DNA of 64,000 bases from JAEZBP01 sp963832725 (GCA_963832725.1 CAWHVG010000001.1:1-64000), one strand, 5' to 3'; positions 51,691-61,476 are shown, numbered from the stretch's first letter. Numbers and translations are program-made. The notes: a model not told the origin generated them from the letters alone.

Positions 51691-53056
51691 GTGGGGGCAC
51701 GGATGACACCGCTCTACGTCGAGCCGGAGCTGCCTCGGTGGTGGGAGTGGAGCGTCATCGTCCTCACCGTCGGCTCGCTGGGCATCCTCGTGGCGGAGAT
51801 GGGCCTCACGCGCAGCTCGCCCGAGGCCACGGCGCTGCGCTGGATCGACACCGGCATCTGCGGCGTCTTCGTCACCGACTTCGCCCTGCGCCTGGCCAAG
51901 GCCAACCGCCGCCGCCACTTCCTCCGCCGCAACTGGATCGATCTCCTCGGCGCCATCCCGCTCGTCGGTCCGCTCCACACCTTCCGGGTCGTGCGCCTCG
52001 TGCGGATCCTCCGCTTCACGCGGATCGCCGTGCTCACGCGCCGGCTGATGCGCCGCTTCGACATCGCCATGCCGACCCAGACGCTCGGCTACCTGGGGCT
52101 GGTGGCGATGGCCGTCTGGCTCGCGGCGGGGTTCACCTTCTACGGCTTCGAGGGCGGCACCAACGAGAGCGTTCACGGCGTGGACGACGCCCTCTGGTGG
52201 AGCATGACCACGCTCTCCACCGTCGGCTACGGGGACCTCTACCCGATCACCGGCGGCGGCCGCATCGTGGCGTTCATCACGATGATCGTCGGCGTCGGCG
52301 TCCTCGGCACCCTCGCCGCGACCATCGCCACGGCCTTCATCGACCTGCGCGAGCGCGGTCGCAAGGGCCTGAGGAGCTACCGCATGGACGATCACCTCTT
52401 GATCCTCGGCTGGAACCAGAAGGCGTTGGCCGCCATCGACGACTTCCGCTTCGACCCGCGACACGAAGCGACGCAGGTGGTGGTGGTGGCGGACCTGCCG
52501 GAGACGCCGATCGACGATCCCGGCGGTGCGCTTCGTCCGCGGCCAGCCCGGAAAGCTCGACGCGCTCGACCGCGCCTCGGCGCGGGGGGCGACGGTCGCC
52601 ATCGCCTTCGCGTCGGACCCGACCGACCCGCGCTCCGACCACGAGACGGCCATGATCGTGCTGGCGCTGCGCGAGGTGAACCCCGAGATCCGCATCAGCG
52701 CCGAGCTGGTCCACCCCGATCACAAGGAGTTCCTGCTCCGCGCCGGCTGCGACTCGGTGATCGACAGCCACGCCCTCGCCTCCACGCTCCTGGTGCGCAG
52801 CGCGCAGGACCTCGGCGTGGCCGAGGTGGTGGAGGAGCTGCTGACGAACAAGCACGGATCCGAGATCTATCGCATCCCCGTCGACGGGTTCGTGGGCCAG
52901 AGCTACCGCGACTACTGCGTCGCCCTGCTCGACCACGACTGCACGGTCCTCGGGCTGGTCCGCGGGCGCGCGCACCTGGTCAACCCGGACCGGCAGATGC
53001 GCCTCGAGGAAGGCGACGAAGCGTTCGTCGTGGCCAAAGAGCCGCCTCACCATTGA
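51691..53056 (+). CDS. Ion-transport domain potassium channel with TrkA-like domain, one frameshift
   Basis: GTG 51691 (with aagg about nine bases upstream) or ATG 51703 begins a protein with several membrane helices (WWEWSVIVLTVGSLGILVAE), an S4-like basic segment (FRVVRLVRILRFTRIAVLTR), the pore helix and selectivity filter WSMTTLSTVGYGDLYPI, and a last helix IVAFITMIVGVGVLGTLAAT. Its RCK/TrkA-N domain starts with DDHLLILGWNQKALAAIDDF. Removing one C from the CCC at 52519-52521 restores DDPAVRFVRGQPGKLDALDR and the rest to 53056, with a TrkA-C part at the end. It would conduct K+ at the inner membrane and be gated through the RCK domain. The frameshift, if real, would leave the pore without most of its RCK domain. 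Confidence 0.8.
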
Positions 53057-53122
53057 GATCGCGGCGACCCCCACGGGTGGACGGCCGGGCCGGAAGCGTG
53101 TCAGCTTGATCCGACCGGCACG

Positions 53123-54043
53123 ATGCAAAGCCCCCGATTCGCGTTCTCTGCTCTCGGCGTGGCCGTGCTCCTGCTCGCAACGGACGCGGCCGCCGACCCT
53201 CCGGCGCCCCAGGCCGAGCCGGCCTCGACCGCGCCCGACGACGAGTACGATCCGAGCTGGGAGACCGACATCGGCTGCGACGCGTCGGCTGGCGGCGAGG
53301 TCGACGTCGAGGAGCTGATCGCCGACGAGGGCGAGGACCGCACCATCCCGACCCCGGCGCCCACCCGCTGGATGGAGAGCCACGGGCGCCAGTGCCACCG
53401 CTACCACCACCGGCGGATGTGCGACGGGCCGCGCCGCGTGCCGGAGCCCTTCGGGCCGGCCGCCGAGCTCGCCGCCCAGCTCGGGCTGGACGACCGCAGC
53501 GTGGCGCGGATCGCGCTCACCCAACCCCCGCCGGACACGTGGGTCGAGGAGGTCGAGGGAGACATGGGGCCCGGGCTCTTGTGGCCGGTGCCCGGCGGGC
53601 GGATTTGGCGCGGGTTCGGCCGGCACCGCGCGATCTTGCCGGGCCGGCGCCACGGTAGGCTCCGGCGCGGCCGACGGCGCATCCCCCACCCCGGCGTGGA
53701 CATCGGCGCGGCACCGGGCACGCCGATCCGCGCGGTCAACGACGCCCTCGTCGTCTACAGCTTCAACGGCATCCGCGGCTACGGGAACGCCGTGCTGCTC
53801 GTGCACGCGGACGGCACCCTCACCCTCTACGGGCACTGCCGCGCGACCTACGTCTTCGCCGGCCAGCAAGTCCGGCGCGGGCAGGTGATCGCCGAGGTCG
53901 GGGACACCGGGCTCGCACATGGCCCGCACCTGCACTTCGAGTGGCGCCGAAACGGCCACCCCGTCGATCCATGGCCCCACTTCGTGGGCCGCGAGGACGA
54001 AGATGCAGGGGACGGCGCCCAGGCGGCGCTGGTCTCGCCGTGA
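53123..54043 (+). CDS. M23 (LytM) peptidase
   Basis: A 306-residue secreted protein. Signal peptide LGVAVLLLATDAAADPP; an acidic Pro/Ala/Asp linker; a His/Arg-rich patch (RQCHRYHHRRMC with two Cys); a segment that recurs in the second M23 protein (VPEPFGPAAELAAQLGLDDR); then the LytM domain with zinc ligands HPGVDIGAAPG, LTLYGHCRATYVFAGQQVRR and HGPHLHFEWRRNG. The GxHxxxD and HxH motifs are complete, so it should cleave peptidoglycan stem peptides or bridges in the periplasm. A relative is encoded at 62007-63322. Confidence 0.92.
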   Translation: MQSPRFAFSALGVAVLLLATDAAADPPAPQAEPASTAPDDEYDPSWETDIGCDASAGGEVDVEELIADEGEDRTIPTPAPTRWMESHGRQCHRYHHRRMCDGPRRVPEPFGPAAELAAQLGLDDRSVARIALTQPPPDTWVEEVEGDMGPGLLWPVPGGRIWRGFGRHRAILPGRRHGRLRRGRRRIPHPGVDIGAAPGTPIRAVNDALVVYSFNGIRGYGNAVLLVHADGTLTLYGHCRATYVFAGQQVRRGQVIAEVGDTGLAHGPHLHFEWRRNGHPVDPWPHFVGREDEDAGDGAQAALVSP

Positions 54044-54215
54044 AGCATCGTCCTCGATCCCAAGTCATCCTGCCGTGAACCCGCGTTTACATGATGCCCC
54101 CGCCAGCCTGCGATCGCCCTAGGGAGACAGCGTGTGTCTTCATGGCACGATGCTCGCATCAGGGGCCCGAGCAATGGGTGCCGAGCGACCCATCGCCTCA
54201 GAGGAGTCGAGCCCG

Positions 54216-55346
54216 ATGACCAACCTCCGCGCAAAAATCATTTTCGCGCTGCCACTGATGTTCCTGCTGGCCGGATGCCCCCTGTACACGGGGAGCGGCC
54301 ACGGGGGCGGCGGCACGTGCCACAGCGACACCGACTGTGCCCCCGACACCTACTGCGCCGGTGGCACCTGCCAGCCCCCCGACTGCTCGTCCGACAGCGA
54401 GTGCGGCAGCGGTGACGTCTGCGTCGACCACTTCTGCTCCCCGGCGTCGCCGTGCGGCAGCGACCTGGACTGCAACCCGGGGTCCATCTGCACCTCCTCC
54501 GGGAGCTGCCACGTCGGCACCCGCTGCAGCGCCGACACGGACTGCCCCTCCGGCAACATCTGCGACAGCAGCGGCGTCTGCATGGCCGGCGACCACAGCT
54601 GCTCGACTGACGGCGACTGCGCGACCGGCTCGACCTGCGAGTCCGGGACCTGCACGCCGGGCCAGACCTGCACGAGCGACAGCGCGTGCGCGTCGGGAAC
54701 CTGGTGTGACTACCGCGGCACCTGCACCGCCCACGACCCCGGCGCCTGCCGGACGACCGGCGACTGCAGCGGCAGCCAGGTCTGTGTCGAAGGCTCTTGC
54801 CAGGACGTCGGCCAGACCTGTCAGTTCAACCGCGAGTGCGCGCCGGGCACGGTCTGCCTGAACAACGGGTGCACGCGGATCTGCAGCGGCGACGCCGACT
54901 GCGTGGCGGGCGACAGCTGCCAGGGCGGCTTCTGCCAGCCCAACCCGAACGAGTGCACGGTCTCCACCGACTGCCCCTCGGGTGACCACTGCGTGAGCGG
55001 CCGGTGCCTGGCCAACTGCACCAGCGACGCGCAGTGCGGCACCGACCTCTACTGCGCGACCGACGGCTTCTGCCGGCCGGCCTGGCAGAGCGAGCCCTTC
55101 TGCAGCCAGGACTCCGACTGCAACACCGGCCGGGTGTGCCGCTCCGGGGTCTGCCGGACGCCCTGCCCGACCATGACCAACGCGCAGTGCATGAGCTTCG
55201 ACTCGCAGGTTCCCGACTGCCAGCAGGACCCCGCCAGCGGCGATTACCTCTGCGTCGCGGCGAACGAGGTGAGCCCGCAGTGCCGGGTCCAGACCGACTG
55301 CAGCAGCACGCAGAACTGCGTCGACGGCGCCTGCCGAAACCGCTGA
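54216..55346 (+). CDS. Cys-rich repeat lipoprotein (EB/Dickkopf-like)
   Basis: A 376-residue lipoprotein. ATG 54216 follows GAGGAG at 54201-54206, which settles the start over upstream ATGs. The signal IIFALPLMFLLAGCPLY has the lipobox. About 320 residues then carry around 70 Cys in repeats of the form C-x-S/T-D-x-D-C-x-x-G-x-x-C, for example CHSDTDCAPDTYCAGGTC, CSADTDCPSGNICDSSGVC and CRVQTDCSSTQNCVDGAC. The spacing differs from the repeat in the lipoprotein at 33448-34548. Such modules are disulfide-bonded outside the cell; the role is unknown, with adhesion or surface shielding as guesses. Confidence 0.8.
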   Translation: MTNLRAKIIFALPLMFLLAGCPLYTGSGHGGGGTCHSDTDCAPDTYCAGGTCQPPDCSSDSECGSGDVCVDHFCSPASPCGSDLDCNPGSICTSSGSCHVGTRCSADTDCPSGNICDSSGVCMAGDHSCSTDGDCATGSTCESGTCTPGQTCTSDSACASGTWCDYRGTCTAHDPGACRTTGDCSGSQVCVEGSCQDVGQTCQFNRECAPGTVCLNNGCTRICSGDADCVAGDSCQGGFCQPNPNECTVSTDCPSGDHCVSGRCLANCTSDAQCGTDLYCATDGFCRPAWQSEPFCSQDSDCNTGRVCRSGVCRTPCPTMTNAQCMSFDSQVPDCQQDPASGDYLCVAANEVSPQCRVQTDCSSTQNCVDGACRNR

Positions 55347-55556
55347 GCCCTCGCTCGGCTCCTCGCCTCGACGGCGGCTCCCGACCCGGGGGTCGCCGTC
55401 GTCGCGTTCAGGCTCCGGACGCGCTGCCTGCTTCCTCGCTCCCACGAAGCCGCGGCCAACGGTTCGGTGCGCTCGCGGCGCCTCGCTCGCTCACCCACCG
55501 AGCTCCACGCCCGCCGCAGGAGACGTCGCTCGGTCCGCGACTCGCATTCGGACGCA

Positions 55557-56654
55557 TCAGGGGGTTGGGAGGCGTGCGAGCGCGGTGACGAAGGCGCACC
55601 GCCCGCCAGAAGTGCGACCGCGCTTCAGGGCGCGGGCGCCTCGGAGGGCAGCCAGGCCAGCGTGAGCGCCTGCCGCATCGGATTCCAGGGTCTCGGCGAA
55701 CGAGACCAGCACGCGACCGTCCGGCAGCGGGATGCCGCACGGCAGGATCGGCTGCCCGAAGGCATCGGAGGTGACCTGCTCCTCCGCGCCCATGGTCCCG
55801 TCCGGCATGAGCGCGCGGCGCTGCAAGAGCCCGCTCGCGACGTAGTAGACGTCCAAACCGCCGTCCGCGCGGCGCACCAGCGCCGGATCGTGGCCCGCGT
55901 CGTTCACCGTCGCCGGGTCGGTGAACGACACTCCGTCGGGCGAGCGCCGCACGCTCACACCCGCAGCGTCCTCGACGGCGTAGGCCAGCGAGCCGTCGCC
56001 GAAGCCCGCCACGACCGCCCGCGTGGCCCCGCTCGAGACCGTGCGCGGCGTCTCGAAGCTCGACGCGTCGGCGCCGAGCGTCAGCATCGCCTGCCCCCCT
56101 GCGTCCACGAACGCCACGGCGAGCCCGACCGAGACCGCCGCCAGCCGCGGCCGCGCCGCGAACGAGCTCACCCCATCGATGGCCGGCAGCGCGGTGGGCG
56201 CGAGCTGGTCGGCACGATAGAGCGTCGGCGGCGCCGTCGGGTCGTCGCCCGCCCAGAAGTAGAGCTCCTCGCCGGCGTAGGAAGGCATCGCCTCGAGCAT
56301 GCGGTCCGTGAACCCGAAGGGCTGCGGGAGCGCGACGTGCGCGGCGTCCGCGGAGCTCGCAATCCACAGCTCCGCGCCGCCGCCGCTCTGGTCGTCGGTC
56401 TCGAACGCGTAGCGCAGGCTTCCGTCGCTCCCCAGCGAGAGCGCGCTCGCCTGATCGCGCATGCGGCCGGGTCCCACCCGCACCACGTCGGTGGGACCGA
56501 CCGGGAGCGCGCTCGGCGACGGAGCCGGCAGCGCCGGAGGACCGACGACGCTCCCGTCCTCGCCACCCACCGCTCCGTCGGAGCCGACACGTCCGCCGCC
56601 GCAGCCGAAGGTCAGCATCGCGACCGCACACCCGAAGAGCCCGAAGCGCGTCAT
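55557..56654 (-). CDS. Lipoprotein with beta-propeller-like repeats; likely C-terminal frameshift
   Basis: A 365-residue open frame from ATG 56654: lipoprotein signal CAVAMLTFGCGGG, Gly/Asp/Pro linker, then repeated blades (ELWIASSADAAHVALPQPFG, ELYFWAGDDPTAPPTLYRAD, DGSLAYAVEDAAGVSVRRSP) that suggest a propeller-like secreted domain. Near the end the frame becomes unusual (DAAGAHAGLAALRGARALKR). Removing one base at 55685-55686 instead gives NPMRQALTLAWLPSEAPAP and a stop at 55625, which reads as a natural end, so the true gene is probably about 343 residues. Function unknown. Confidence 0.65.
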   Translation of the reverse strand: MTRFGLFGCAVAMLTFGCGGGRVGSDGAVGGEDGSVVGPPALPAPSPSALPVGPTDVVRVGPGRMRDQASALSLGSDGSLRYAFETDDQSGGGAELWIASSADAAHVALPQPFGFTDRMLEAMPSYAGEELYFWAGDDPTAPPTLYRADQLAPTALPAIDGVSSFAARPRLAAVSVGLAVAFVDAGGQAMLTLGADASSFETPRTVSSGATRAVVAGFGDGSLAYAVEDAAGVSVRRSPDGVSFTDPATVNDAGHDPALVRRADGGLDVYYVASGLLQRRALMPDGTMGAEEQVTSDAFGQPILPCGIPLPDGRVLVSFAETLESDAAGAHAGLAALRGARALKRGRTSGGRCAFVTALARLPTP

Positions 56655-56718
56655 CCCTCGACTGTCGGATCCACCGCGCCGTACCGCAAGCGCGACGGAT
56701 CCGCGTCCGCGCGTCCGA

Positions 56719-57906
56719 TCAGAGCTCGGTCTCCACCGCGCGGACCGTCTCCTCGAGGGAGAAGCGCGGCCGGAAGCCGAGGATCTCCCGCGCGCGGGTG
56801 TCGTCGACCATGCAGACGTAGCGGATGTGATCGAGCTCGGGCGTCGGGAAGGACGTGAACCGATAGCGCCACATCCGCTCCAGCACCGGCCGCGCCAGCG
56901 TCGCCGGGACCGGTCGCGGGCGCTTGGCGAGGAGCTTGAACACGCGGCTCATCGGCACCTCGCCAGGGCCCTTCAGGTTGAAGATGCCGCGCACGCCCGG
57001 TTGCAGCGCCTGGATGATCGCGCTGACCACGTCGCGCTCGTGGATGAGCTGCACCATCGGGTCGAAGCCCATCAGCGAGACCGGGTGCTCGAGCCGCAGG
57101 TAGTTGCTGGGCGCGTTCTTCACGCCGCCGAGGATGTGGCAGGGCCTGAGCACCACCGTCTCGGTGTCCGGATGCCGCCAGAAGAAGCTCTGCGCGAGCA
57201 TGTCGACCTCGACGAGATCGCGGATCGCGCTGAAGTGCTGCGCGCCGAGCAGCGGCGCCTCCTCGGTGAGGAACTGCGGGTTGTCCGGGCTCGGGCCGTA
57301 GACGTTCGCGCTCGAGAGGACGACGAGCTTCGGCACGTCGTAGTGGTTCATGTACTCGAGCAGCTTCTGGAACGCGACGACGTTCCAGGCGTGGTGCGCC
57401 TTCGCGCTGGCCCGCGGGTCGTGCATGATCCCGAGGTGCACCACCGCGCGGATGCCACCCGCGCGGAAGATGTCGCGCGTCTTCTTGCGACGCAGGTCGA
57501 CCTCGTGGTGGACGATGTCCTTGGGCCTGCCGACGAAGGCGCGGCGGTCGATGCCGATCACCTCGTCGGTGCGGTGCAGGCGCCGCGCGAGGAGCCGCCC
57601 GAGGCGCCCGCAGATGCCGGTGACGACGATCGCACCCTCGGTCGCGCGCGCCCCGGGGTCGCGCGACGCGGCCGACCTCGAGGATCGGGCACGCTCGTCC
57701 ATCGCCGGCGGCTCGACCTTCGACGGGGTCCGCCGACGCGCGCTCGCGCGCGGGCTCTTGGCGGCGGGTCGCGGGCTCTTGGCGGCGGTCCGCCCGCGCT
57801 TCTCGGCGCCGTTCCCCTTCGCCGTGGGCTCCTTCGAGGCCGCCCCTCGGCGTGCCGAAGGGCGGGCGCGGGCGCTCGGCCTCTTGGGCTTCGTCGGTTC
57901 GCTCAC
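56719..57906 (-). CDS. NAD-dependent epimerase/SDR protein with Lys/Arg/Ala/Pro-rich N-terminal tail
   Basis: From GTG 57906 the protein is 395 residues. Residues 1-70 form a basic tail rich in Lys, Arg, Ala and Pro (KRPSARARPSARRGAASKEP, KSPRPAAKSPRASARRRTPS) resembling histone H1-like tails. An extended SDR domain follows: GAIVVTGICGRLGRLLARRL (nucleotide fold), AVVHLGIMHD, VVLSSANVYGPSP (catalytic Ser) and a downstream sequence without an obvious YxxxK. Rv-type and sugar epimerases share this fold. If translation begins at ATG 57702 the tail is absent. It is next to a lipoprotein and an acyltransferase; a role in lipid or sugar modification is a guess. Confidence 0.75.
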   Translation of the reverse strand: MSEPTKPKRPSARARPSARRGAASKEPTAKGNGAEKRGRTAAKSPRPAAKSPRASARRRTPSKVEPPAMDERARSSRSAASRDPGARATEGAIVVTGICGRLGRLLARRLHRTDEVIGIDRRAFVGRPKDIVHHEVDLRRKKTRDIFRAGGIRAVVHLGIMHDPRASAKAHHAWNVVAFQKLLEYMNHYDVPKLVVLSSANVYGPSPDNPQFLTEEAPLLGAQHFSAIRDLVEVDMLAQSFFWRHPDTETVVLRPCHILGGVKNAPSNYLRLEHPVSLMGFDPMVQLIHERDVVSAIIQALQPGVRGIFNLKGPGEVPMSRVFKLLAKRPRPVPATLARPVLERMWRYRFTSFPTPELDHIRYVCMVDDTRAREILGFRPRFSLEETVRAVETEL

Positions 57907-57955
57907 ACCGCGAGTATCGAGAGCAAGCCGGTCGCTCCGCAACCCTGCTCGTCGA

Positions 57956-58933
57956 TCATCCCTCGGACGACGCCTCTTCGGCTTCGGGCTCGGCGGCCGG
58001 CTCGCCCTCGGGGCGCAACGCGGGCTCGGAGTCGAGCTCGATCTTCGCCTCGAAGATCTCACCGGCCGCGATCGTGAAGCGCGTGGTCCCGGTGAAGGGC
58101 TCCGTCAGGCGGGGGTCCATGTACTGCCACGTGACGATCCGCTGCGAGGTCCCCTCCTGCGCCTCGCCCTCCTCGATGTTCGTGACGCGCAGCGCGCGCC
58201 ACGGCGCACTCTGGAAGGTCTCCGAGAACCACCTCTCGACCGCGGGCCGACCGTCGTGACGGTAGGGGTCGCCGGTCTCGGTGCGGGTGAAGGGCTCGAG
58301 CAGCGAACCCATCTCCGCGAAGAGCCCCGCCATGGCCTGCGCGTCGCCGCGGTCGAAGTTGACGGCGTAGCGCCGAACAATCTCGTCCTCGCTCAGCAGC
58401 GAGTCGGGGACACGCTCGTAGACCATGCGGACCTCGAGCCCGTTGCACCACTGAGAGCGCTGCACGAGCACTTCGAGGCGCCCGTCGGCCATCCGGACCT
58501 CGCCCGGGCGCGGCGCCTCGGGGCGGCCGTAGCACTCGCGAGTCGAGGGCACCGCCACCCGCGCGACCTCCTCCATCGCCCAGTCGGGGCCGTGCTCCGG
58601 CGGTGTGGCGTGCATCACCACGGTGTGCTCGCACTCCTCCGTCGCGAAGACCTCGTCACGGACCAGCGTCAGCAATCCCTCCCGCTCGTGTACGCGCAGC
58701 TTGGAGGCGTACCCGCGGCTCAAGAGATCGAGCGGACCCTCGGTGCAGAACGCCTCGACCCAACGCCACTGCGTGCTGTCGAGGCCGGGCGGCATCTCCG
58801 AGGTGCGCTGCGAGCCGGACTCGACGGCGAGGTCGCCGGACTCGTCCGGGGCGGAACGACGGGTCTGGCCGCCGCCACAGGCGGTGGCGAGGACCGCGAG
58901 AAAGCTCACGATTTCTTGGAACCGGGGACGCAT
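57956..58933 (-). CDS. Lipoprotein with NTF2-like domain
   Basis: A 325-residue lipoprotein from ATG 58933: signal EIVSFLAVLATACGGG with lipobox Cys; a linker; an N-terminal domain of about 120 residues with FCTEGPLDLLSRGYASKLRV, VRDEVFATEECEHTVVMHAT and LEVLVQRSQWCNGLEVRMVY; then a C-terminal segment (EIVRRYAVNFDRGDAQAMAG, RPAVERWFSETFQSAPWRAL, TTRFTIAAGEIFEAKIELDS) with the helix-cone pattern of SnoaL/NTF2-like domains. NTF2-like folds bind small molecules or act as isomerases; no catalytic residues can be assigned. It is on the same strand as the epimerase and acyltransferase, with gaps of about 50 bp, so the three may form one operon. Confidence 0.7.
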   Translation of the reverse strand: MRPRFQEIVSFLAVLATACGGGQTRRSAPDESGDLAVESGSQRTSEMPPGLDSTQWRWVEAFCTEGPLDLLSRGYASKLRVHEREGLLTLVRDEVFATEECEHTVVMHATPPEHGPDWAMEEVARVAVPSTRECYGRPEAPRPGEVRMADGRLEVLVQRSQWCNGLEVRMVYERVPDSLLSEDEIVRRYAVNFDRGDAQAMAGLFAEMGSLLEPFTRTETGDPYRHDGRPAVERWFSETFQSAPWRALRVTNIEEGEAQEGTSQRIVTWQYMDPRLTEPFTGTTRFTIAAGEIFEAKIELDSEPALRPEGEPAAEPEAEEASSEG

Positions 58934-58984
58934 GGTCCCGAAAGGAAGCCCGTGGCGCCGCATACGTCAAGTCGCTCTGTGCGC

Positions 58985-59917
58985 TCACCAGAAGATCGCG
59001 CGCCGCTCCTTCAGCCCTCGGTTCACGATGCTCTGGATGGTCTGCTTGACCGTCCGCACCTTCTCCTCGATCACCGAGTCGTCGTCGTCGGGGTCGCCGG
59101 AGAAGCGCAGAGGCTCGCCGAAGTAGATGCGATAGCGGCTCGGGAGGGGGAACGCGAGGCCGAGCGCGAGCTGGGGGATCACCGGGAACGCCGGCATGTT
59201 GAAGATCCGCGCCAGCGTCTCGAGGTTCGCGACGCTGACGAGCTGCTCTTCGCCGCCGACGACCCCGACGGGCACGATCGGGGTACCCGTCTCCAGCGCC
59301 AGGCGCATGAACCCGAGGCCGAAGTCGACGAGCTGGTAGCGGTGATCGAAGGTCTTGCTGATCCCGCGCGAGCCCTCCGGGAAGACCACCAGCGCTTCGT
59401 CCTGCTCGAGGAGGCGGCGGGCGTTGTCCGGCGAGCCGACGACCTGGCCGCAGCGCGGGAAGAGCACCGAGACGAAGGGCAGCTCGGCCGACCAGCGCTC
59501 CACCATCGAGCGCGGAAAGCGGGGCGGCTCGGCGTCGAGCATGAGCGAGGTGCCGATCAGCAGACCGTCCATCGGGATCTGCCCGGAGTGGTTGGCGATG
59601 ACCAGGACCCGCCCTTCCGGGAGCCGCTCGATGCCGTGCACCTCGGTGCGGAAGTAGAAGCGGTGCAGAAAAGCCGAGAGCGCCAGCGCGTAGCGGGCGG
59701 TCGAGGCGTCGAAGCCGAAGGGGTCGAAGCCCGCCTCGTTCGGATGGGTGCGGATGCGGGCCAGGCGCGCATCCAGCTCCTCGCCTAGCGCGTCCTCGGC
59801 GATGCGGACCATGCGGTCGCCGAAGCGCGCGATCAGGGACTCCAGCGCGCCTTGCGCCTCCAAGCGCTTGCGCCAGCCGAGGCCAGCGAAGGGGACCGAG
59901 CTCGCGTCTTCCGGCAT
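58985..59917 (-). CDS. PlsC-type lysophospholipid acyltransferase family protein
   Basis: A 310-residue protein. The acyltransferase motifs are VLVIANHSGQIPMDGLLIGT (NHxxxxD, catalytic His and Asp), FPRCGQVVG, VVFPEGSRGISKTF (FPEGTR-like) and GTPIVPVGVVGGEE. A helical N-terminal extension of about 90 residues precedes them (ALESLIARFGDRMVRIAEDA). Such enzymes move acyl chains from acyl-ACP or acyl-CoA onto lysophosphatidate or other acceptors at the inner membrane. The gene heads a minus-strand run with the NTF2-like lipoprotein and the epimerase, which suggests a shared lipid-related task. Confidence 0.88.
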   Translation of the reverse strand: MPEDASSVPFAGLGWRKRLEAQGALESLIARFGDRMVRIAEDALGEELDARLARIRTHPNEAGFDPFGFDASTARYALALSAFLHRFYFRTEVHGIERLPEGRVLVIANHSGQIPMDGLLIGTSLMLDAEPPRFPRSMVERWSAELPFVSVLFPRCGQVVGSPDNARRLLEQDEALVVFPEGSRGISKTFDHRYQLVDFGLGFMRLALETGTPIVPVGVVGGEEQLVSVANLETLARIFNMPAFPVIPQLALGLAFPLPSRYRIYFGEPLRFSGDPDDDDSVIEEKVRTVKQTIQSIVNRGLKERRAIFW

Positions 59918-60018
59918 GGCCGCCGATCGTGCGCGAGCGGGCTAGGGCACGTCAATCGTGGGAATCGGATCCGGCCGCGGATCGCCACGTTCGGCGGGGG
60001 TCGCGACGTGCGGGTTCG

Positions 60019-60108
60019 GCGCTCGCCGGACCAGCGCTCGCCGGACCAGCGCTCGCCGGACCAGCGCTCGCCGGACCAGCGCTCGCCGGACCAGCGCTCG
60101 CCGGGCCA
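60019..60108. repeat. Six-copy 15-bp tandem repeat
   Basis: gcgctcgccggacca occurs six times in a row from 60019; the last unit has one change (gggcca). As 15 is a multiple of three, several frames on both strands stay open as ALAGP, RSPDQ or ASAGP repeats, but none has other support. The rest of 59918-60289 shows no gene and should hold the promoters of the divergent genes. Confidence 0.95.
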
Positions 60109-60289
60109 CGAACCGGAAGCGCGCGCGCTGCTGACGGGCGTGCCTCCTCCGTCCGCGCTCGGAAGAGCGCTGCGGCGGGCGCGCGTCGAGCCAATCGAAG
60201 GGACGGGCGGACAGACCGCTCGTCCCGCCCCGCGAGCCGAGTAGCGAGCGTCTTCAACGGACTGCAAAGCCCGGGGATCGCCTATCGTC

Positions 60290-61425
60290 GTGGCCGTGGG
60301 CCGGCTCCGCATCTACGCGCTCGCGACCGGCGTGGCCATCGTAGGCGGCGGGCTCTTCGCGCTCGCGACCACCGACGGGGTGGCCCGGGGCAGCGGGCGC
60401 ATCGGCGGAGACTTCGTCGCCTTCCACGCCGCCGGGCGGATGGTGCTCGAGGGGCACGCAAGCGAGCTCTACGACCCGCGCGCCCAAGCCCGCTTCCAAG
60501 CGGACACCCTCCCCGGCGAGCGCGCGGGCGCCGCCGTTCCCTTCGCCTACCCGCCCTACGTCGCGGTGCTCTTCGCGCCCTTCGGCGCCCTGCCCTTCCG
60601 GCTCGCCTACCTGCTGCACCTGCTCCTCGCGCTCGCCGCGACCGTCGGCGCCGCGCTGGCGCTCGCCGCCGCGTTCCCGAGGCTCGCGGAAGACCGCCTC
60701 GCCGTCGTCGGCGCGCTCCTCGCGCTCTGGCCGCTCTGGCACGCCACCGAGATCGGCCAGAACACCGCCTTCTCGCTCCTCCTCTTCGCGATCATGACCT
60801 GGGCGGTGCGTCGCGAGCGGGACGCTCTGCTCGGGCTGAGCGCGGGGTTGCTCCTCTTCAAGCCGCCGCTGGCCTGCTTCGCGCTCCTGGCGCTGGTCGG
60901 GCTCCGTCGCTGGCGCGCGCTCGGCGCCGCGTCGGTCGTCGCGCTCGGCTTCTACGCTCTCGGCGCGCTCGTGCTCGGCCCGAGCTGGCCCTCGACCTGG
61001 GTTCACGCGCTAGCGCGCTTCGCGCGGCTCGACGCCACCGACGACCTCGCGTTCGGCATCTCGCTCTGGTCTCTCGGCCGCCACGCCTCGCCGTGGCTGG
61101 GCCCCGCGCTGGCGCTGCTGGGTGCCGTGGGGCTGGCGGCGGCGGCCTGGCGGAGCTCCCCCGCGCCGCGATCGTCCTGGCCGCGTGTGCGGCCGTCCTC
61201 TCGGCACCGCACGCCGGCTTCTACGAGGCGGGGCTCCTCGCGCTGCCGGCTGCGTTCGTGGTCGAGGAACGTGGCACCCGCGCTCGGCTCCCGCTGCTCG
61301 CCGCCTGGGCCCTCTGCGGCGCCGGCTACCTCTTCGACGCCGTCGCGCTCTACGGGCTGGTCATGATCGCGATCACGACCTGGAGCGCGGTCCTCGCCAG
61401 AGACACGAGGCCCGCGCGCACCTGA
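60290..61425 (+). CDS. Polytopic membrane glycosyltransferase-like protein (GT87/DUF2029), one frameshift
   Basis: From GTG 60290 the protein has many membrane helices (RIYALATGVAIVGGGLFALA, VALGFYALGALVLGPSWPST) and the GT87-like loop GGDFVAFHAAGRMVLEGHAS followed by LYDPRAQ and PFAYPPYVAVLFAPFGALPF. WHATEIGQNTAFSLLLFAIM and LLLFKPPLACFALLALVG also match the polyprenyl-sugar-dependent mannosyltransferase type. One base is missing from the C-run at 61157-61161; restoring it continues into RAAIVLAACAAVLSAPHAGF, YEAGLLALPAAFVVEERG and a stop at 61425. It would transfer sugars from lipid carriers in the periplasm. Donor unknown. Confidence 0.78.
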
Positions 61426-61476
61426 GCCGCCCGCCGGGAGGAACGCCGGCCGGCAGTGCGCGTATCCTGCTCGGCC

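Noticed and set aside
60019..60108. ALAGP-repeat protein on the plus strand from 59929
   Set aside because: Frame is open only because of the 15-bp repeat and high GC; no signal, ribosome site or conserved sequence, and it runs out of phase into the GT87-like gene.
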